In this document: in pieces, positions 48,367-57,360 of the stretch
Position numbering within the stretch: the stretch's first letter is position 1
Layout of the letters: each line of letters begins with the position of its first letter
Origin: JADFUZ01 sp034430415
GTDB taxonomy: Bacteria; Chloroflexota; Dehalococcoidia; GIF9; AB-539-J10
Direction: 5' to 3'
DNA: 62,256 nt
Assembly (NCBI GenBank): GCA_034430415.1
Contig: DAOUEN010000118.1
Coordinates: 1 to 62,256, forward strand
Program-made: the position numbers and the translations under genes
The notes under the pieces: model-generated
Databases searched by the model: none
The model's input: the letters and a program-made list of their open reading frames with translations, nothing else
Told to the model about the DNA's origin: nothing

Positions 48367-49551
48367 CTATTTATCCTGCAATATAGCTACTCCCGGTAGT
48401 ACCTTGCCCTCCAGAAACTCCAGCGAGGCCCCGCCGCCGGTGGAGACGTGGGACATCTTATCCGCCAATCCCATTTCAACCACTGCCTCTGTGGTAGAGC
48501 CGCCTCCGATGACTGTGGTAGCCTTTAGGTCAGCCAGAACCTTTATCATGCTGTGCGTCCCATTGGCGAACTCAGGTATCTCAAACACGCCTACTGGACC
48601 GTTCCAGACTACGGTCTTACACTTCTTGAGCTCCGTAGAGAACTCCAGAATGGTATCAGGTCCAATATCGGCAATAGTCCAGCCATCCGGTATCTTTGTA
48701 ACCGGCACGGTCTTAGTGCTGGCACCAGCTTCCAGCTTCGCTGCCACCACTGAATCCTGAGGCAGCAGAAGCTTGGGTCCCTTGGACTTTGCCTTTTCCA
48801 TAAGCTGGCGAACATAATCAAGCCGGTCATTTTCCACCATAGAGTCCCCTACCCTATAGCCCATGCTCTTCAGAAAAGTAGCCGCCATGCCGCCGCCAAT
48901 AAGTAGGGTATCTACCTTATTCATGATGTTCTCCATGACAGCTAGTTTGCCGCTTACTTTAGCGCCGCCTATCATGGCTGCAAAAGGCCGTTTCGGGTTT
49001 TCCAGAGCCCCGCCCAAAGCCTCGATCTCCGTCTCCATCAGGAAACCGGAGACGGTTGGCAGATACTTGGCTACTCCAACTACCGAAGCGTGGGCGCGGT
49101 GGCTGGCGCCGAAGGCATCGTTAACAAAGATATCAGCAAGTTGCGACAGCGCTTTAGCGAAGTTCGGGTCATTGGCCTCCTCTTCAGGATGAAAGCGGAT
49201 ATTCTCCAGAAGCACAACCCCGCCATCCTTCAGCCTGTTAATTGCATCCTCCACCTCGGGTCCGATACATTGTCTCAACGCCTCTACAGGCTTACCCAGG
49301 AGTTCTGACAGCCTTTTGGCTATTGGTGTCAGCCTGAGACTCTCCACCACCTTGCCGTCGGGCCTGCCTAGATGCGAGCAGATAATTACCCGGGCATTAT
49401 GATCCATGAGATATTTAATTGTGGGAAGGCAGGCTTTGATCCGGCTGTCATCGCTGATGGCACCTGCCTTATCCAGAGGCACGTTGAAATCAACACGCAG
49501 GAAAACTCGTTTGCCCGCTACATCTATGTCTTCTGCTGTCTTCTTTCGCAT
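48367..49551 (-). CDS. pgk: Phosphoglycerate kinase
   Basis: The 394-residue two-domain PGK makes ATP from 1,3-bisphosphoglycerate. Visible motifs are VFLRVDFNVPLDKAG, SHLGRPDG, LLENIRFHPEEEAN, ASVVGVAKYLP and the C-terminal nucleotide-binding GPVGVFEIPEFANGT and VIGGGSTTEAV. CCAAGGAGGAGGCA gives an excellent ribosome-binding site. It is 21 bases after gap, so the two adjoining glycolytic steps are made together. Confidence 0.97.
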   Translation of the reverse strand: MRKKTAEDIDVAGKRVFLRVDFNVPLDKAGAISDDSRIKACLPTIKYLMDHNARVIICSHLGRPDGKVVESLRLTPIAKRLSELLGKPVEALRQCIGPEVEDAINRLKDGGVVLLENIRFHPEEEANDPNFAKALSQLADIFVNDAFGASHRAHASVVGVAKYLPTVSGFLMETEIEALGGALENPKRPFAAMIGGAKVSGKLAVMENIMNKVDTLLIGGGMAATFLKSMGYRVGDSMVENDRLDYVRQLMEKAKSKGPKLLLPQDSVVAAKLEAGASTKTVPVTKIPDGWTIADIGPDTILEFSTELKKCKTVVWNGPVGVFEIPEFANGTHSMIKVLADLKATTVIGGGSTTEAVVEMGLADKMSHVSTGGGASLEFLEGKVLPGVAILQDK

Positions 49552-49572
49552 TGCCTCCTCCTTGGTTGAATG

Positions 49573-50583
49573 TTAAAGCCCCTTGCTCACCATCAGGGAT
49601 ATAAGGTCGATCACGCGGTTGCTGTAGCCCCACTCGTTGTCATACCACGACAGCACCTTGACCATGCTGCCATCAATCACTATTGTGTTCTCGGCATCCA
49701 CAATGGAGCTGGCTGGATTGCCTTTGAAGTCTATACTTACCAGCGGCTCGTCACAGTATTCGAGGATGCCATTAAATGAACCTGAAGCTGCCGTCTTGAA
49801 GGCCTGGTTGACCTCGTCTACAGTTACTTTTTTGCTCAGGTCAGCGACAAAGTCACATATAGAAACGGTCGGAGTTGGTATCCTGAGGGCGATGCCATGG
49901 AGCTTGCCGGAGAGTTCAGGTATGACCAAGGTTACGGCACGAGCCGCACCGGTACTGGTGGGTATGATGCTGAGCGCCGCTGACCGGGCCCGGCGAAGGT
50001 CTTTGTGGAACTGGTCCAGCAATCGCTGGTCATTGGTGTAGGAATGGGCAGTTGTCAGAAGACCGCGAGTAACACCAAAGCTGTCATGCAGAATTTTGAC
50101 CACCGGCGCAATGCAGTTGGTGGTGCAGGAAGCATTGGAAATGATATGGTGCTTGGTAGGGTCATACTTGTCGTCATTTACACCCAAGACTATGGTTATG
50201 TCCTCACCCTTGGCCGGTGCTGATATGATGACCTTCTTGGCGCCGCCCTGCCGATGAGCTGCTGCTTTAGCGGCATCAGTGAATAGTCCGGTGGACTCGA
50301 CCACTATCTCCACCCCATAGTCCTTCCAGGGAATCTTGGCCGGATCACGCTCGGCAAGCACCTTGACACTCTTGCCGTCAACTACGATGGCATCCGAGGA
50401 GGCTTCTACCTTACCCGGATAGATGCCGTAGCTGCTGTCGTACTTGAATAGGTGGGCATTCGTCTTCGTGTCAGTAAGGTCATTGATAACAGCTACATCA
50501 ATATTCGCCTTCCTTTCCAATATCGACCGCATAATCAGTCTACCAATACGTCCAAAGCCATTAATCCCAATCTTGGTTGTCAT
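49573..50583 (-). CDS. gap: Glyceraldehyde-3-phosphate dehydrogenase (NAD type)
   Basis: The 336-residue GAPDH has the Rossmann start KIGINGFGRIGRLIMR, Asp35 in the NAD-selective INDLTD segment, catalytic Cys153 in SNASCTTNCIAP, TTAHSYTNDQ and WYDNEWGYSNR. Its ATG overlaps the glucokinase stop (ATGA), and its ribosome-binding site AAGGAGGT lies within the last glucokinase codons, which is tight translational coupling. It links to pgk downstream. Confidence 0.97.
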   Translation of the reverse strand: MTTKIGINGFGRIGRLIMRSILERKANIDVAVINDLTDTKTNAHLFKYDSSYGIYPGKVEASSDAIVVDGKSVKVLAERDPAKIPWKDYGVEIVVESTGLFTDAAKAAAHRQGGAKKVIISAPAKGEDITIVLGVNDDKYDPTKHHIISNASCTTNCIAPVVKILHDSFGVTRGLLTTAHSYTNDQRLLDQFHKDLRRARSAALSIIPTSTGAARAVTLVIPELSGKLHGIALRIPTPTVSICDFVADLSKKVTVDEVNQAFKTAASGSFNGILEYCDEPLVSIDFKGNPASSIVDAENTIVIDGSMVKVLSWYDNEWGYSNRVIDLISLMVSKGL

Positions 50584-51572
50584 TTCGTACCTCCTTCATT
50601 CATCTTTTCAAGGGCGTAGGCAGCAGCACCCAGTACGCCAGAGTTACGTCCCAGCTCAGCACGAGCAAAACGCACTGCCTGATATGACTGCCTAAATGCC
50701 CGGCGCCCAGCCTCTTCGAAAGCGGGCTTAAGCAGCATGTCTCCGATGTTGGACAACCCTCCTCCGATAATGATTACTTCCGGATTGAAGATGTTGATTA
50801 AATTTGCCAGACCGACGCCCAGGTAATAAGCTGTTCGGGCAATCAGTTCATTTGCCAGCTTATCGCCAGTCTGTGCTGCCTCATGAATGGCCTCGGCATT
50901 TATCTTTTCTACGTTCCCACCTGCATACTTCAGGATAGATGTCGCCGCTCCCTCTTTAATCCTGTGTCTCGCTTCCCTGGACAGCGCAGTACCTGAGGCC
51001 AATGTCTCCCAGCACCCCTTATTGCCGCAGTTACACTGCGGCCCCTCATCGTTGATGACCATGTGCCCTAATTCTCCCGCTGTACCGGTCGGGCCGGTGT
51101 ATATCTTGCCATCAATGATTATGCCGCCTCCTATGCCGGTACTGACAGTGATATAGATGAAATTCCGGGCGCCTCTACCGGCCCCGAAATACAGTTCTCC
51201 TACGGCAGCTGCATTGGCATCATTAATGAGGAAGGCCTCCTTGCCAAGCTCTTTCGCAATGATATCTCGCAGAGGGACATCCCTCCATCCGGGTAGATTG
51301 GGTGAGGTGTACAAGATACCTGTCTCAGGATTCGATAAGCCTGGGGCTCCAAGCCCTATGGCAGTAAGGTCAGCGGCGGCTATGTGGGCTTGGTCAAGGG
51401 CTCGGCCCACGGATTCCAGAATTGACTTCACCACGACATCCTGACCTTCTTTTGCCGGCGTGATGCTGTGATCGCGCGACAGCATCTTACCCTGCTTGTT
51501 AGCAACCGCTGTTAGTATCTTCGTGCCGCCGAGGTCAATGCCAAGGATCTTAGTATCAGGACTATTGCTCAT
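50580..51572 (-). CDS. glk: ROK-family glucokinase
   Basis: The 330-residue ROK kinase phosphorylates glucose. It has the ATP motif ILGIDLGGTKI, the ROK zinc motif CNCGNKGCWE preceded by GELGHM, and INDANAAAVGE with catalytic Asp. It would activate glucose freed by MalQ or trehalose turnover. ATG 51572 with GATAGGAGTATCAAGA is chosen; it overlaps the end of eno by 11 bases, and an upstream in-frame start at 51608 lies deeper inside eno. Another sugar of the ROK range is possible. Confidence 0.9.
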   Translation of the reverse strand: MSNSPDTKILGIDLGGTKILTAVANKQGKMLSRDHSITPAKEGQDVVVKSILESVGRALDQAHIAAADLTAIGLGAPGLSNPETGILYTSPNLPGWRDVPLRDIIAKELGKEAFLINDANAAAVGELYFGAGRGARNFIYITVSTGIGGGIIIDGKIYTGPTGTAGELGHMVINDEGPQCNCGNKGCWETLASGTALSREARHRIKEGAATSILKYAGGNVEKINAEAIHEAAQTGDKLANELIARTAYYLGVGLANLINIFNPEVIIIGGGLSNIGDMLLKPAFEEAGRRAFRQSYQAVRFARAELGRNSGVLGAAAYALEKMNEGGTK

Positions 51573-52869
51573 TCTTGATACTCCTATCGGCCAAATTGTA
51601 AAAGGCATCCATACCGGCGTAGCGTCCTAGCTGACCCAACTCCTCTTCTATTTCTAGAAGCCGGTTGTACTTAGCCACTCGCTCGGAACGGCAGGGGGCA
51701 CCTGTCTTGATTAGTCCTGTATCCATGGCCATCGCCAAGTCGGCTATGGTGGTATCCTCTGTTTCACCGGAGCGGTGGCTTGCTATGGCTGTCCAGCTAG
51801 CTTCTTTAGCCATCTTGATAGCGGCGATAGTCTCACTTATGGTGCCTACCTGGTTCGGTTTGATCAGAATGGAGTTGGAGCTACCCTCAGCTATACCTCG
51901 AGACAGCCTATCCAGGCTGGTTACATAAAGGTCATCGCCCACAAGCTGCACCTTTTTTCCGATATCCTTCGCGAGTAGCTTCCAGCCTTCCCAGTCATCC
52001 TCAGCCAGGCCGTCCTCGATACTGATGATGGGATAATCAGACACCAGCCCAGTATAGTACCGGATCATATCTGCCGAAGAAAGTCTTTTGCCCTCTCTTC
52101 TTAAGTGGTACATGCCATTTTCACAGAACTCGCTGGAGGCCGGGTCCAAGGCTAAATAGATATCTTTACCAGGCTGGTAACCAGCTCTTTTGATGGCTTC
52201 TACTATCAGCTCAATAGCTGCCCTGTTTGACGGTAGCTCAGGAGCAAATCCGCCCTCGTCGCCAACGTTGGTATTCAGCTTCTTGGTGGATAAAACTCCC
52301 TTCAAAGCCTGATAAACTTCAGCTCCTGTTCTTAGAGCAGCAGCAAAGCTATCGGCACCAACGGGCAATATCATGAACTCCTGGAAGTCGGTGGAGTTCT
52401 CGGCATGCTTGCCACCATTTAGGATATTCATCATGGGTACAGGCAGCAGGTGCGCACCACCTCCACCTAAGAATTGGTAAAGGGGAATCTTAAGAAAGCT
52501 CGCCGCAGCGTGAACTGTAGCTAAGGAAACGCCCAGAATAGCGTTTGCTCCAAGTACAGATTTGTTTTTCGAGCCGTCCATATCTATCATCTTTTGGTCT
52601 ACCAGCTTATAGTCAACTGCAGATATGCCCCTCAGCGCTGGGGCGATCCTTTCATTGACATTGGCAACAGCTTTGAGTACGCCCTTACCTCCGTAGCGTG
52701 ATATATCGCTGTCACGTAATTCAAACGCCTCGTGACTGCCTGTGCTTGCTCCCGAGGGAACTGCCGCGTAGCCCAAAGCTCCACCTGAGAGCTTGACCTT
52801 AACTCCGATGGTAGGGTTACCCCTTGAGTCAAGTATCTCTCTCGCTTTAATTTCCGAAATTTTATCCAT
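51562..52869 (-). CDS. eno: Enolase
   Basis: The 435-residue enolase converts 2-phosphoglycerate to phosphoenolpyruvate. Signatures are AREILDSRGNPTIGVKV, PSGASTGSHEAFELRD, GDEGGFAPEL, SIEDGLAEDDWEGW, QLVGDDLYVT, ILIKPNQVGT and the active-site SHRSGETEDTTIADLA. It starts nine bases after korB and runs 11 bases into glk, binding the oxidoreductase genes and the glycolytic genes into one apparent transcription unit. Confidence 0.97.
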   Translation of the reverse strand: MDKISEIKAREILDSRGNPTIGVKVKLSGGALGYAAVPSGASTGSHEAFELRDSDISRYGGKGVLKAVANVNERIAPALRGISAVDYKLVDQKMIDMDGSKNKSVLGANAILGVSLATVHAAASFLKIPLYQFLGGGGAHLLPVPMMNILNGGKHAENSTDFQEFMILPVGADSFAAALRTGAEVYQALKGVLSTKKLNTNVGDEGGFAPELPSNRAAIELIVEAIKRAGYQPGKDIYLALDPASSEFCENGMYHLRREGKRLSSADMIRYYTGLVSDYPIISIEDGLAEDDWEGWKLLAKDIGKKVQLVGDDLYVTSLDRLSRGIAEGSSNSILIKPNQVGTISETIAAIKMAKEASWTAIASHRSGETEDTTIADLAMAMDTGLIKTGAPCRSERVAKYNRLLEIEEELGQLGRYAGMDAFYNLADRSIKNEQ

Positions 52870-52878
52870 ATCTAATAC

Positions 52879-53733
52879 CTACATGAACTCGTCGAGTAGC
52901 GCTTCAAATTGTGAGGGGTCGATTTTCTGTTTAACTAGCGGCCCTTCCTTTAGAGCCGGAAGCTGCTCCTCATAGACCGGCCTTTCCTTAGTGTAAATGA
53001 GACCGATTGGTATTCGGTCGCCCCACTCCTGTGCCCTGGCAAAGGCCCCTATCTTGTCGCTGGGGTCATACCCTTCGTCTTCCAGCTTATAGATGCGTTC
53101 ACGGTACCACTGGTAGGTGTTCTTGCGGTTGAAAGAGACACAAGGCTGGAGGATATCTATCAGAGAAAATCCACGATGCTCTATGCCCCTCCTCAGAAGC
53201 CCGGACAGGTGTTCGACATCGCCGGCGAAGCCTCTTGCCAGGAAGCTGACCTCGGAGGCTAGAGCTAGAGCAAGAGGGTTAGCCGGTTGGCCGGCTCCCA
53301 GCGGCGTCGTCCTGGTAACAAATCCAAGGTCGCTGGTAGGCGATGCCTGTCCCTTGGTTAACCCGTATACCTGGTTATTGTGCGCCATGTAGGTAATGTT
53401 GACGTTGCGGCGCATTGTGGCCAGCAGGTGGCCGATGCCCTCACCATAGGCACCGCCATCGCCATCTATGCCGATAACGACAAGCTCATGATTGGCAATC
53501 TTTGCACCGGTAGCTGTGGAAAGGGTTCGTCCGTGAAGCCCATTGAAGGCATTTCCGTGTGTGTAGTGCGGAAGTTTCGGCGCCTGCCCGATACCAGACA
53601 CAAAGAGTACCTGGTGAGGCTCCTTTCCAAGGTCTACCAGTGCCTTTCTCAAGGCCTGGAGGATGGCAAAGTTGCCGCATCCCGGGCACCAGGCAATAGG
53701 TACTGACTCCGCATAATCTTTAACTGTAACCAT
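52879..53733 (-). CDS. korB: 2-oxoacid:ferredoxin oxidoreductase beta subunit
   Basis: The 284-residue TPP-binding subunit has the CPGCGNFAILQAL start (cluster cysteines), SGIGQAPKLPHY, the TPP motif GIDGDGGAYGEGIGHL followed by NNQVYGLTKGQASPTS, and a third conserved cysteine in QPCVSFN. It partners the fused alpha subunit immediately upstream (two-base gap, AAGGAGGT). The class oxidises pyruvate, 2-oxoglutarate or other 2-oxo acids to acyl-CoA with reduction of ferredoxin. Next to pyruvate kinase and ADP-forming acetyl-CoA synthetase, pyruvate is the most plausible substrate. Confidence 0.92.
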   Translation of the reverse strand: MVTVKDYAESVPIAWCPGCGNFAILQALRKALVDLGKEPHQVLFVSGIGQAPKLPHYTHGNAFNGLHGRTLSTATGAKIANHELVVIGIDGDGGAYGEGIGHLLATMRRNVNITYMAHNNQVYGLTKGQASPTSDLGFVTRTTPLGAGQPANPLALALASEVSFLARGFAGDVEHLSGLLRRGIEHRGFSLIDILQPCVSFNRKNTYQWYRERIYKLEDEGYDPSDKIGAFARAQEWGDRIPIGLIYTKERPVYEEQLPALKEGPLVKQKIDPSQFEALLDEFM

Positions 53734-53735
53734 AG

Positions 53736-55463
53736 TTAGGTGACCTCCTTCTTCATGCGGTCTACAATCTCCTGTGGCGAGAAGGGACGGCCATCAGACT
53801 TGAGAATGGTGCCATTCACCCTGTATCCTGTTTCACGCCTGATCAGGTTCGCCATCTGTGCCGTGGCATTATTCTCAATAACGATGCTCTTGGTGCCCTT
53901 GTTTAATGCTGAGGAGATCGCTTCTGTCGGAAACGGCCATATCTCGCTGATATGAAGCACGTTAACCGGCACCTTGTCTTTTTGGAGCAAATCAGCGGCT
54001 TCTCTTATGGCTCCATACGTACTGCCCCAGCCAATCAGCATAAACTCCGCATTAGGCATCTGGTGAAATTTGGGGCTGTTAATCTCAGTCTTAAGGCCAT
54101 TCTGTTTTCGCAGCCGCTTTAGGTTCTGCTGGTTGCGTGTCTCCGTGTCCTCGATCAGATGTCCTGCTTCATTGTGCTCATCGGAGTCAGTCACTACAAG
54201 AGCTTTTCCTTGCCCTGGTAGGGCTCGTGGAGAGATGCCGGAGTCGGTAACAAGATGCCTCTCGTATTCGGTTATTCTGTTTACTTCCTCATTAGATATA
54301 AGCTCGCCCCTGTCTATCTTCACCTGCTTCAGGTCGAAGCGTTCTACTGTGGCATAGGAGGTTGCAAGGTAATGGTCCGTCAGGACAATCACTGGTGTTT
54401 GATACTTCTCTGCCAGATTGAACGCTTTTATTATGGCGTGGAAAGCCTCCTCAGCCGTGGCCGGTGCCAGTATGGCCCGGGGGAATTCACCGTGACCAGC
54501 GTGGAGAGCAAACCAGAGTTCACCCTGCTCGGTCCTGGTTGGCAGACCGGTAGCTGGACCGGGTCGCTGCCCCAGAACTACCACTATGGGGGTTTCGGTT
54601 ATACCGGCTAGCGCCAGCCCTTCTACCATGAGACAGAAGCCCCCTCCTGACGTGGCGACCATGGCTCTAGCCCCCGCATAACCTGCCCCGACAGCCATGT
54701 TTATGGCAGCTATCTCATCTTCCACATGTACAGCGACGGCATTATACTGCTGACCCTTGTCGGCTATGTACTCCAATATGGAGGTAGCCGGTGTCATGGG
54801 GTATCCAGCAATAAATTTGCAGCCACCGACCATAGCGCCTAGGGCCAGCGCTTCGTTACCATGTAGGAGCATCCTTTTGCTACTTCCGGATACCGGTTGG
54901 ATTTTCTGCCTCAATTGATTCGCACTGTGCTCATGGGCAAAGTCAAATCCAGCACGTGCAGCAACAACATTATCCTCGGCGATCTTTTCGCCATGGTGGG
55001 CGAACTCCTTTCTTAATACAGATGCCAGAATATTGAAATCATATCCGGCAAGTCCCATAGCTGCGCCAACAGCCACAGTGTTTGTCATAAGCTTATTCTT
55101 GACTGTTTCTTCAGCCAGTTTTACGAACGGCACGTTGAAGTAGTTCTCCCCACGAGCCTCAACTTTGGCCTGCTCTTGATCGAAGATGATGACCCCGTTA
55201 CTTTTCAGTTCATTTTGGTGGAGGTCAATCGTCTCCTTGTTGAGTGCCACAAGAATGTCCAGCTTTTCTGACAGAGCCAGTACCTCTCTGTCACTTACTC
55301 TGACCCGGAAAAAGTTGTGACCGCCTCTAACCCGGTTCTCATAGTCCTGGTCAGCAAAGACGCGGAGACCGCCGTGTGCCATCGCCTTTGCCAGGATCAT
55401 GCCAACCGACTGCACTCCCTGTCCCGCTTCCCCACCCGCCATTACGTTGAAATCAATTGCCAT
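53736..55463 (-). CDS. korA: 2-oxoacid:ferredoxin oxidoreductase, fused gamma-alpha subunit
   Basis: The 575-residue protein fuses an N-terminal gamma domain (FNVMAGGEAGQGVQSVGMILAKAM, DQDYENRVRGGHNFFRVRVS) to an alpha domain starting near 190. The alpha domain has GYPMTPATSILEYI, the counterpart of the YPITP substrate-recognition motif, and VEDEIAAINMAVGAGYAGARAM. No ferredoxin-type delta domain is present. ATG 55463 (MAIDFNVM) with GGGAGGTGGAGCA is chosen over a 14-residue longer frame that would start inside the preceding terminator stem. It forms the catalytic pair with korB. Confidence 0.93.
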   Translation of the reverse strand: MAIDFNVMAGGEAGQGVQSVGMILAKAMAHGGLRVFADQDYENRVRGGHNFFRVRVSDREVLALSEKLDILVALNKETIDLHQNELKSNGVIIFDQEQAKVEARGENYFNVPFVKLAEETVKNKLMTNTVAVGAAMGLAGYDFNILASVLRKEFAHHGEKIAEDNVVAARAGFDFAHEHSANQLRQKIQPVSGSSKRMLLHGNEALALGAMVGGCKFIAGYPMTPATSILEYIADKGQQYNAVAVHVEDEIAAINMAVGAGYAGARAMVATSGGGFCLMVEGLALAGITETPIVVVLGQRPGPATGLPTRTEQGELWFALHAGHGEFPRAILAPATAEEAFHAIIKAFNLAEKYQTPVIVLTDHYLATSYATVERFDLKQVKIDRGELISNEEVNRITEYERHLVTDSGISPRALPGQGKALVVTDSDEHNEAGHLIEDTETRNQQNLKRLRKQNGLKTEINSPKFHQMPNAEFMLIGWGSTYGAIREAADLLQKDKVPVNVLHISEIWPFPTEAISSALNKGTKSIVIENNATAQMANLIRRETGYRVNGTILKSDGRPFSPQEIVDRMKKEVT

Positions 55464-55474
55464 TGCTCCACCTC

Positions 55475-55511
55475 CCAAAAAAAGTTGACCGACCAAGATA
55501 TACATGGTCGG
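55475..55511 (-). terminator. Intrinsic terminator between fprA and korA
   Basis: Read on the - strand, CCGACCA (55511-55505) pairs with TGGTCGG (55495-55489) around a 9-base loop and is followed by TCAAC and seven T (55483-55477). It lies 18 bases past the fprA stop and directly before the korA ribosome-binding site, so it either ends the oxygen-defence transcript or attenuates read-through into korAB and glycolysis. Confidence 0.8.
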
Positions 55512-55528
55512 CCATCACTTCTTCGATA

Positions 55529-56719
55529 TTAGGCAGCAGCTTCGCTGATGCTCTTATGTTTTTGGGCTATGGTGCTTGCTAACGCATCCAGGGCTTTGAA
55601 GTCTTCTTCATTAGGCAAACCTTTCACAATCACTGGCTCGAGAAGTTCTACCTTGAGATTAGGGATCATATTGATAATCTGCTCCTTGGCCTGACTGCCC
55701 CAACCGTATGAGCCAATGATAGAAGCAAATCTCGTTTTCGGACGCAGGACATTTGCCAGGAAGACAGCATAGGCGACCTTTGGATGAGGCCCAACTAGAG
55801 TGGTAGGTGCGCCAACTACCAGTGTCGCTGCGTCCACAAGCGCCATAGCCAGCTTGCCGATGTCAACCGTCGCCAGGTCGAACTGCTTTATGGTTACTCC
55901 TCTGTTAGTAAGAGCCTCAACAAAGTACTCGACCATCTGGCGTGTACTTCCGTGCATGGAGATATAGGGCAGAACGACAATGTTTTCCGGCGGGTCAAGC
56001 ACCCATTTACGATAAGCTTCAATAATGAATGTCGGCCGGTTATACACGGGTCCGTGGCTGGGCGCAATGAGTTCTATCTTGTAGCCCTTCAGCCTCTCCA
56101 GGTGTTTTTCAATGCTGGTTCGGAAGGGCATCATTATCTCAGCGTAATATCTTTTGGCTGCCTCAAATATCCTTCCCTCGTCGCTAACATACAGGTCAGA
56201 AGTCGCCAGATGCGAGCCGAAAAGGTCGCAGGGAAACAGTATTTTTTCTTCTCTCAGATAGGTCAGCATTGTCTCCGGCCAGTGCACCCAGGCAGCGTGG
56301 ATGAACTCCAGTGTTCTATCTCCAAGAGAAAGTGACTCCTTGTCACCAACCGTAGTAATCCTGTCCTCGGGAACATGCAGCAAGTCTATCAGCAGACCTT
56401 TGCATCTTGGCGAACAGATAACCTTTGCCATGGGATACTTCGCCAGCACTGCCGGTATTGATCCGGAATGATCCTGCTCAGCGTGGTTGGCTACTAGGTA
56501 ATCGACTTGCTTTACTGCCAGGTCATCAAGACGTGATATCAGCACGTGTTCCATGAGAGGATCAACCGCATCAATAAGAGCCGTTTTCTCACTGCCCTGA
56601 ATCAGGTACGAGTTGTAGCTTGTACCATCAGGTAGCGGTATCAGCTCGTCAAACAGGCGACGGTCCCAGTCTATGGCTCCTACCCAGTAGATTCCCGGCC
56701 TGATCTCCCTCGCTTTCAT
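55529..56719 (-). CDS. fprA: Flavodiiron protein (A-type flavoprotein, FprA)
   Basis: The 396-residue protein has an N-terminal metallo-beta-lactamase-like diiron domain and a C-terminal flavodoxin domain. The iron ligands are in NHAEQDHSGSIP (HxExDH), in the AAWVHWPETM region, in FPCDLFGSH and in APSHGPVY; FMN is bound in VLPYISMHGSTRQM. It reduces oxygen to water (or NO to nitrous oxide) with electrons from rubredoxin, encoded immediately upstream. GAAGGTGG precedes ATG 56719, which lies one base after the rubredoxin stop. It probably protects the oxygen-sensitive oxidoreductase downstream. Confidence 0.95.
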   Translation of the reverse strand: MKAREIRPGIYWVGAIDWDRRLFDELIPLPDGTSYNSYLIQGSEKTALIDAVDPLMEHVLISRLDDLAVKQVDYLVANHAEQDHSGSIPAVLAKYPMAKVICSPRCKGLLIDLLHVPEDRITTVGDKESLSLGDRTLEFIHAAWVHWPETMLTYLREEKILFPCDLFGSHLATSDLYVSDEGRIFEAAKRYYAEIMMPFRTSIEKHLERLKGYKIELIAPSHGPVYNRPTFIIEAYRKWVLDPPENIVVLPYISMHGSTRQMVEYFVEALTNRGVTIKQFDLATVDIGKLAMALVDAATLVVGAPTTLVGPHPKVAYAVFLANVLRPKTRFASIIGSYGWGSQAKEQIINMIPNLKVELLEPVIVKGLPNEEDFKALDALASTIAQKHKSISEAAA

Positions 56720-56720
56720 A

Positions 56721-56882
56721 CTAATCCACCTTCTCGAATTTGTCCTTGGCTGCCCCGCAGACAGGGCATACCCAGTCGTCGGGGATATCCTCAAAGGCTG
56801 TTCCTGGGTTTATACTGCCATCGGGGTCGCCCTTTTCTGGGTTATATATATAGCCGCAGACGGTGCATTTGTATTTCGCCAT
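56721..56882 (-). CDS. rub: Rubredoxin
   Basis: The 53-residue protein has the two rubredoxin knuckles CTVCGYIYNPEKGDPDG (Cys6, Cys9) and DDWVCPVCGAAKD (Cys39, Cys42). It donates electrons to the flavodiiron protein next door. AAAGGAGGAAAAACCAAA gives a good ribosome-binding site. The upstream flavin reductase frame overlaps it by 73 bases in another frame; in related organisms the two are fused as Hrb, so this rubredoxin looks like a detached fusion partner. Confidence 0.95.
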   Translation of the reverse strand: MAKYKCTVCGYIYNPEKGDPDGSINPGTAFEDIPDDWVCPVCGAAKDKFEKVD

Positions 56883-57283
56883 TTTGGTTTTTCCTCCTTT
56901 GGAACTTGCCCCACCTTCTTTTCATCAAGATATGTCGCCGCTGCTTTGGGAGTTTTGCCACCCTTGACCTGGTGGTAATAGTCATAGGTCATGCAGACCT
57001 CGTCTGAAATGACATCGGCGTTGACCACCTCGCCCGATCTAAAGCCAAAGCGGCCAATTAAGGTGAGAGGCGTGTCCTGGCAGAGAACAGAGGCGGAAAA
57101 GGCTCTGCTTTGCTTGACAGACTCGTGGGCGAGATTGTTCTTGTTGATGCTGGCAGCGACTGTCGGGGGTTCAGAGGTGACCTGGAATACGGTGTTGGCA
57201 ATTTGACCGTTCATACGGGTGTCCTTTTTCGAGGTTACCATATAAACACCATAGCTCAACTTGTAGAGAGCGTTGATGCTCAT
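56810..57283 (-). CDS. Flavin reductase-like domain of an Hrb-type protein, internally deleted and split from rubredoxin
   Basis: The 157-residue frame starts like Hrb flavin reductases (ALYKLSYGVYMVTSKK, GQIANTVFQVTSEPPTVA, SINKNNLAHE, PLTLIGRFGFRSGE). It then jumps to the domain's extreme C-terminus (EVVNADVISDEVCMTYDYYHQVKGGKTPK). From family knowledge about 45-50 residues are missing, including much of the flavin-binding barrel, without loss of frame. The last ~30 residues are read through the rubredoxin gene in another frame and are not family-like. ATG 57283 has GGAGGTTAAACC. FMN binding and activity are doubtful. Confidence 0.72.
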   Translation of the reverse strand: MSINALYKLSYGVYMVTSKKDTRMNGQIANTVFQVTSEPPTVAASINKNNLAHESVKQSRAFSASVLCQDTPLTLIGRFGFRSGEVVNADVISDEVCMTYDYYHQVKGGKTPKAAATYLDEKKVGQVPKEEKPKWRNTNAPSAAIYITQKRATPMAV

Positions 57284-57360
57284 GGTTTAACCTCCGATAT
57301 TTTACTTGTTCACGTCATCTGGTTACATCCTTATCAGTATTAAGTGCTACTAACTCAGCT

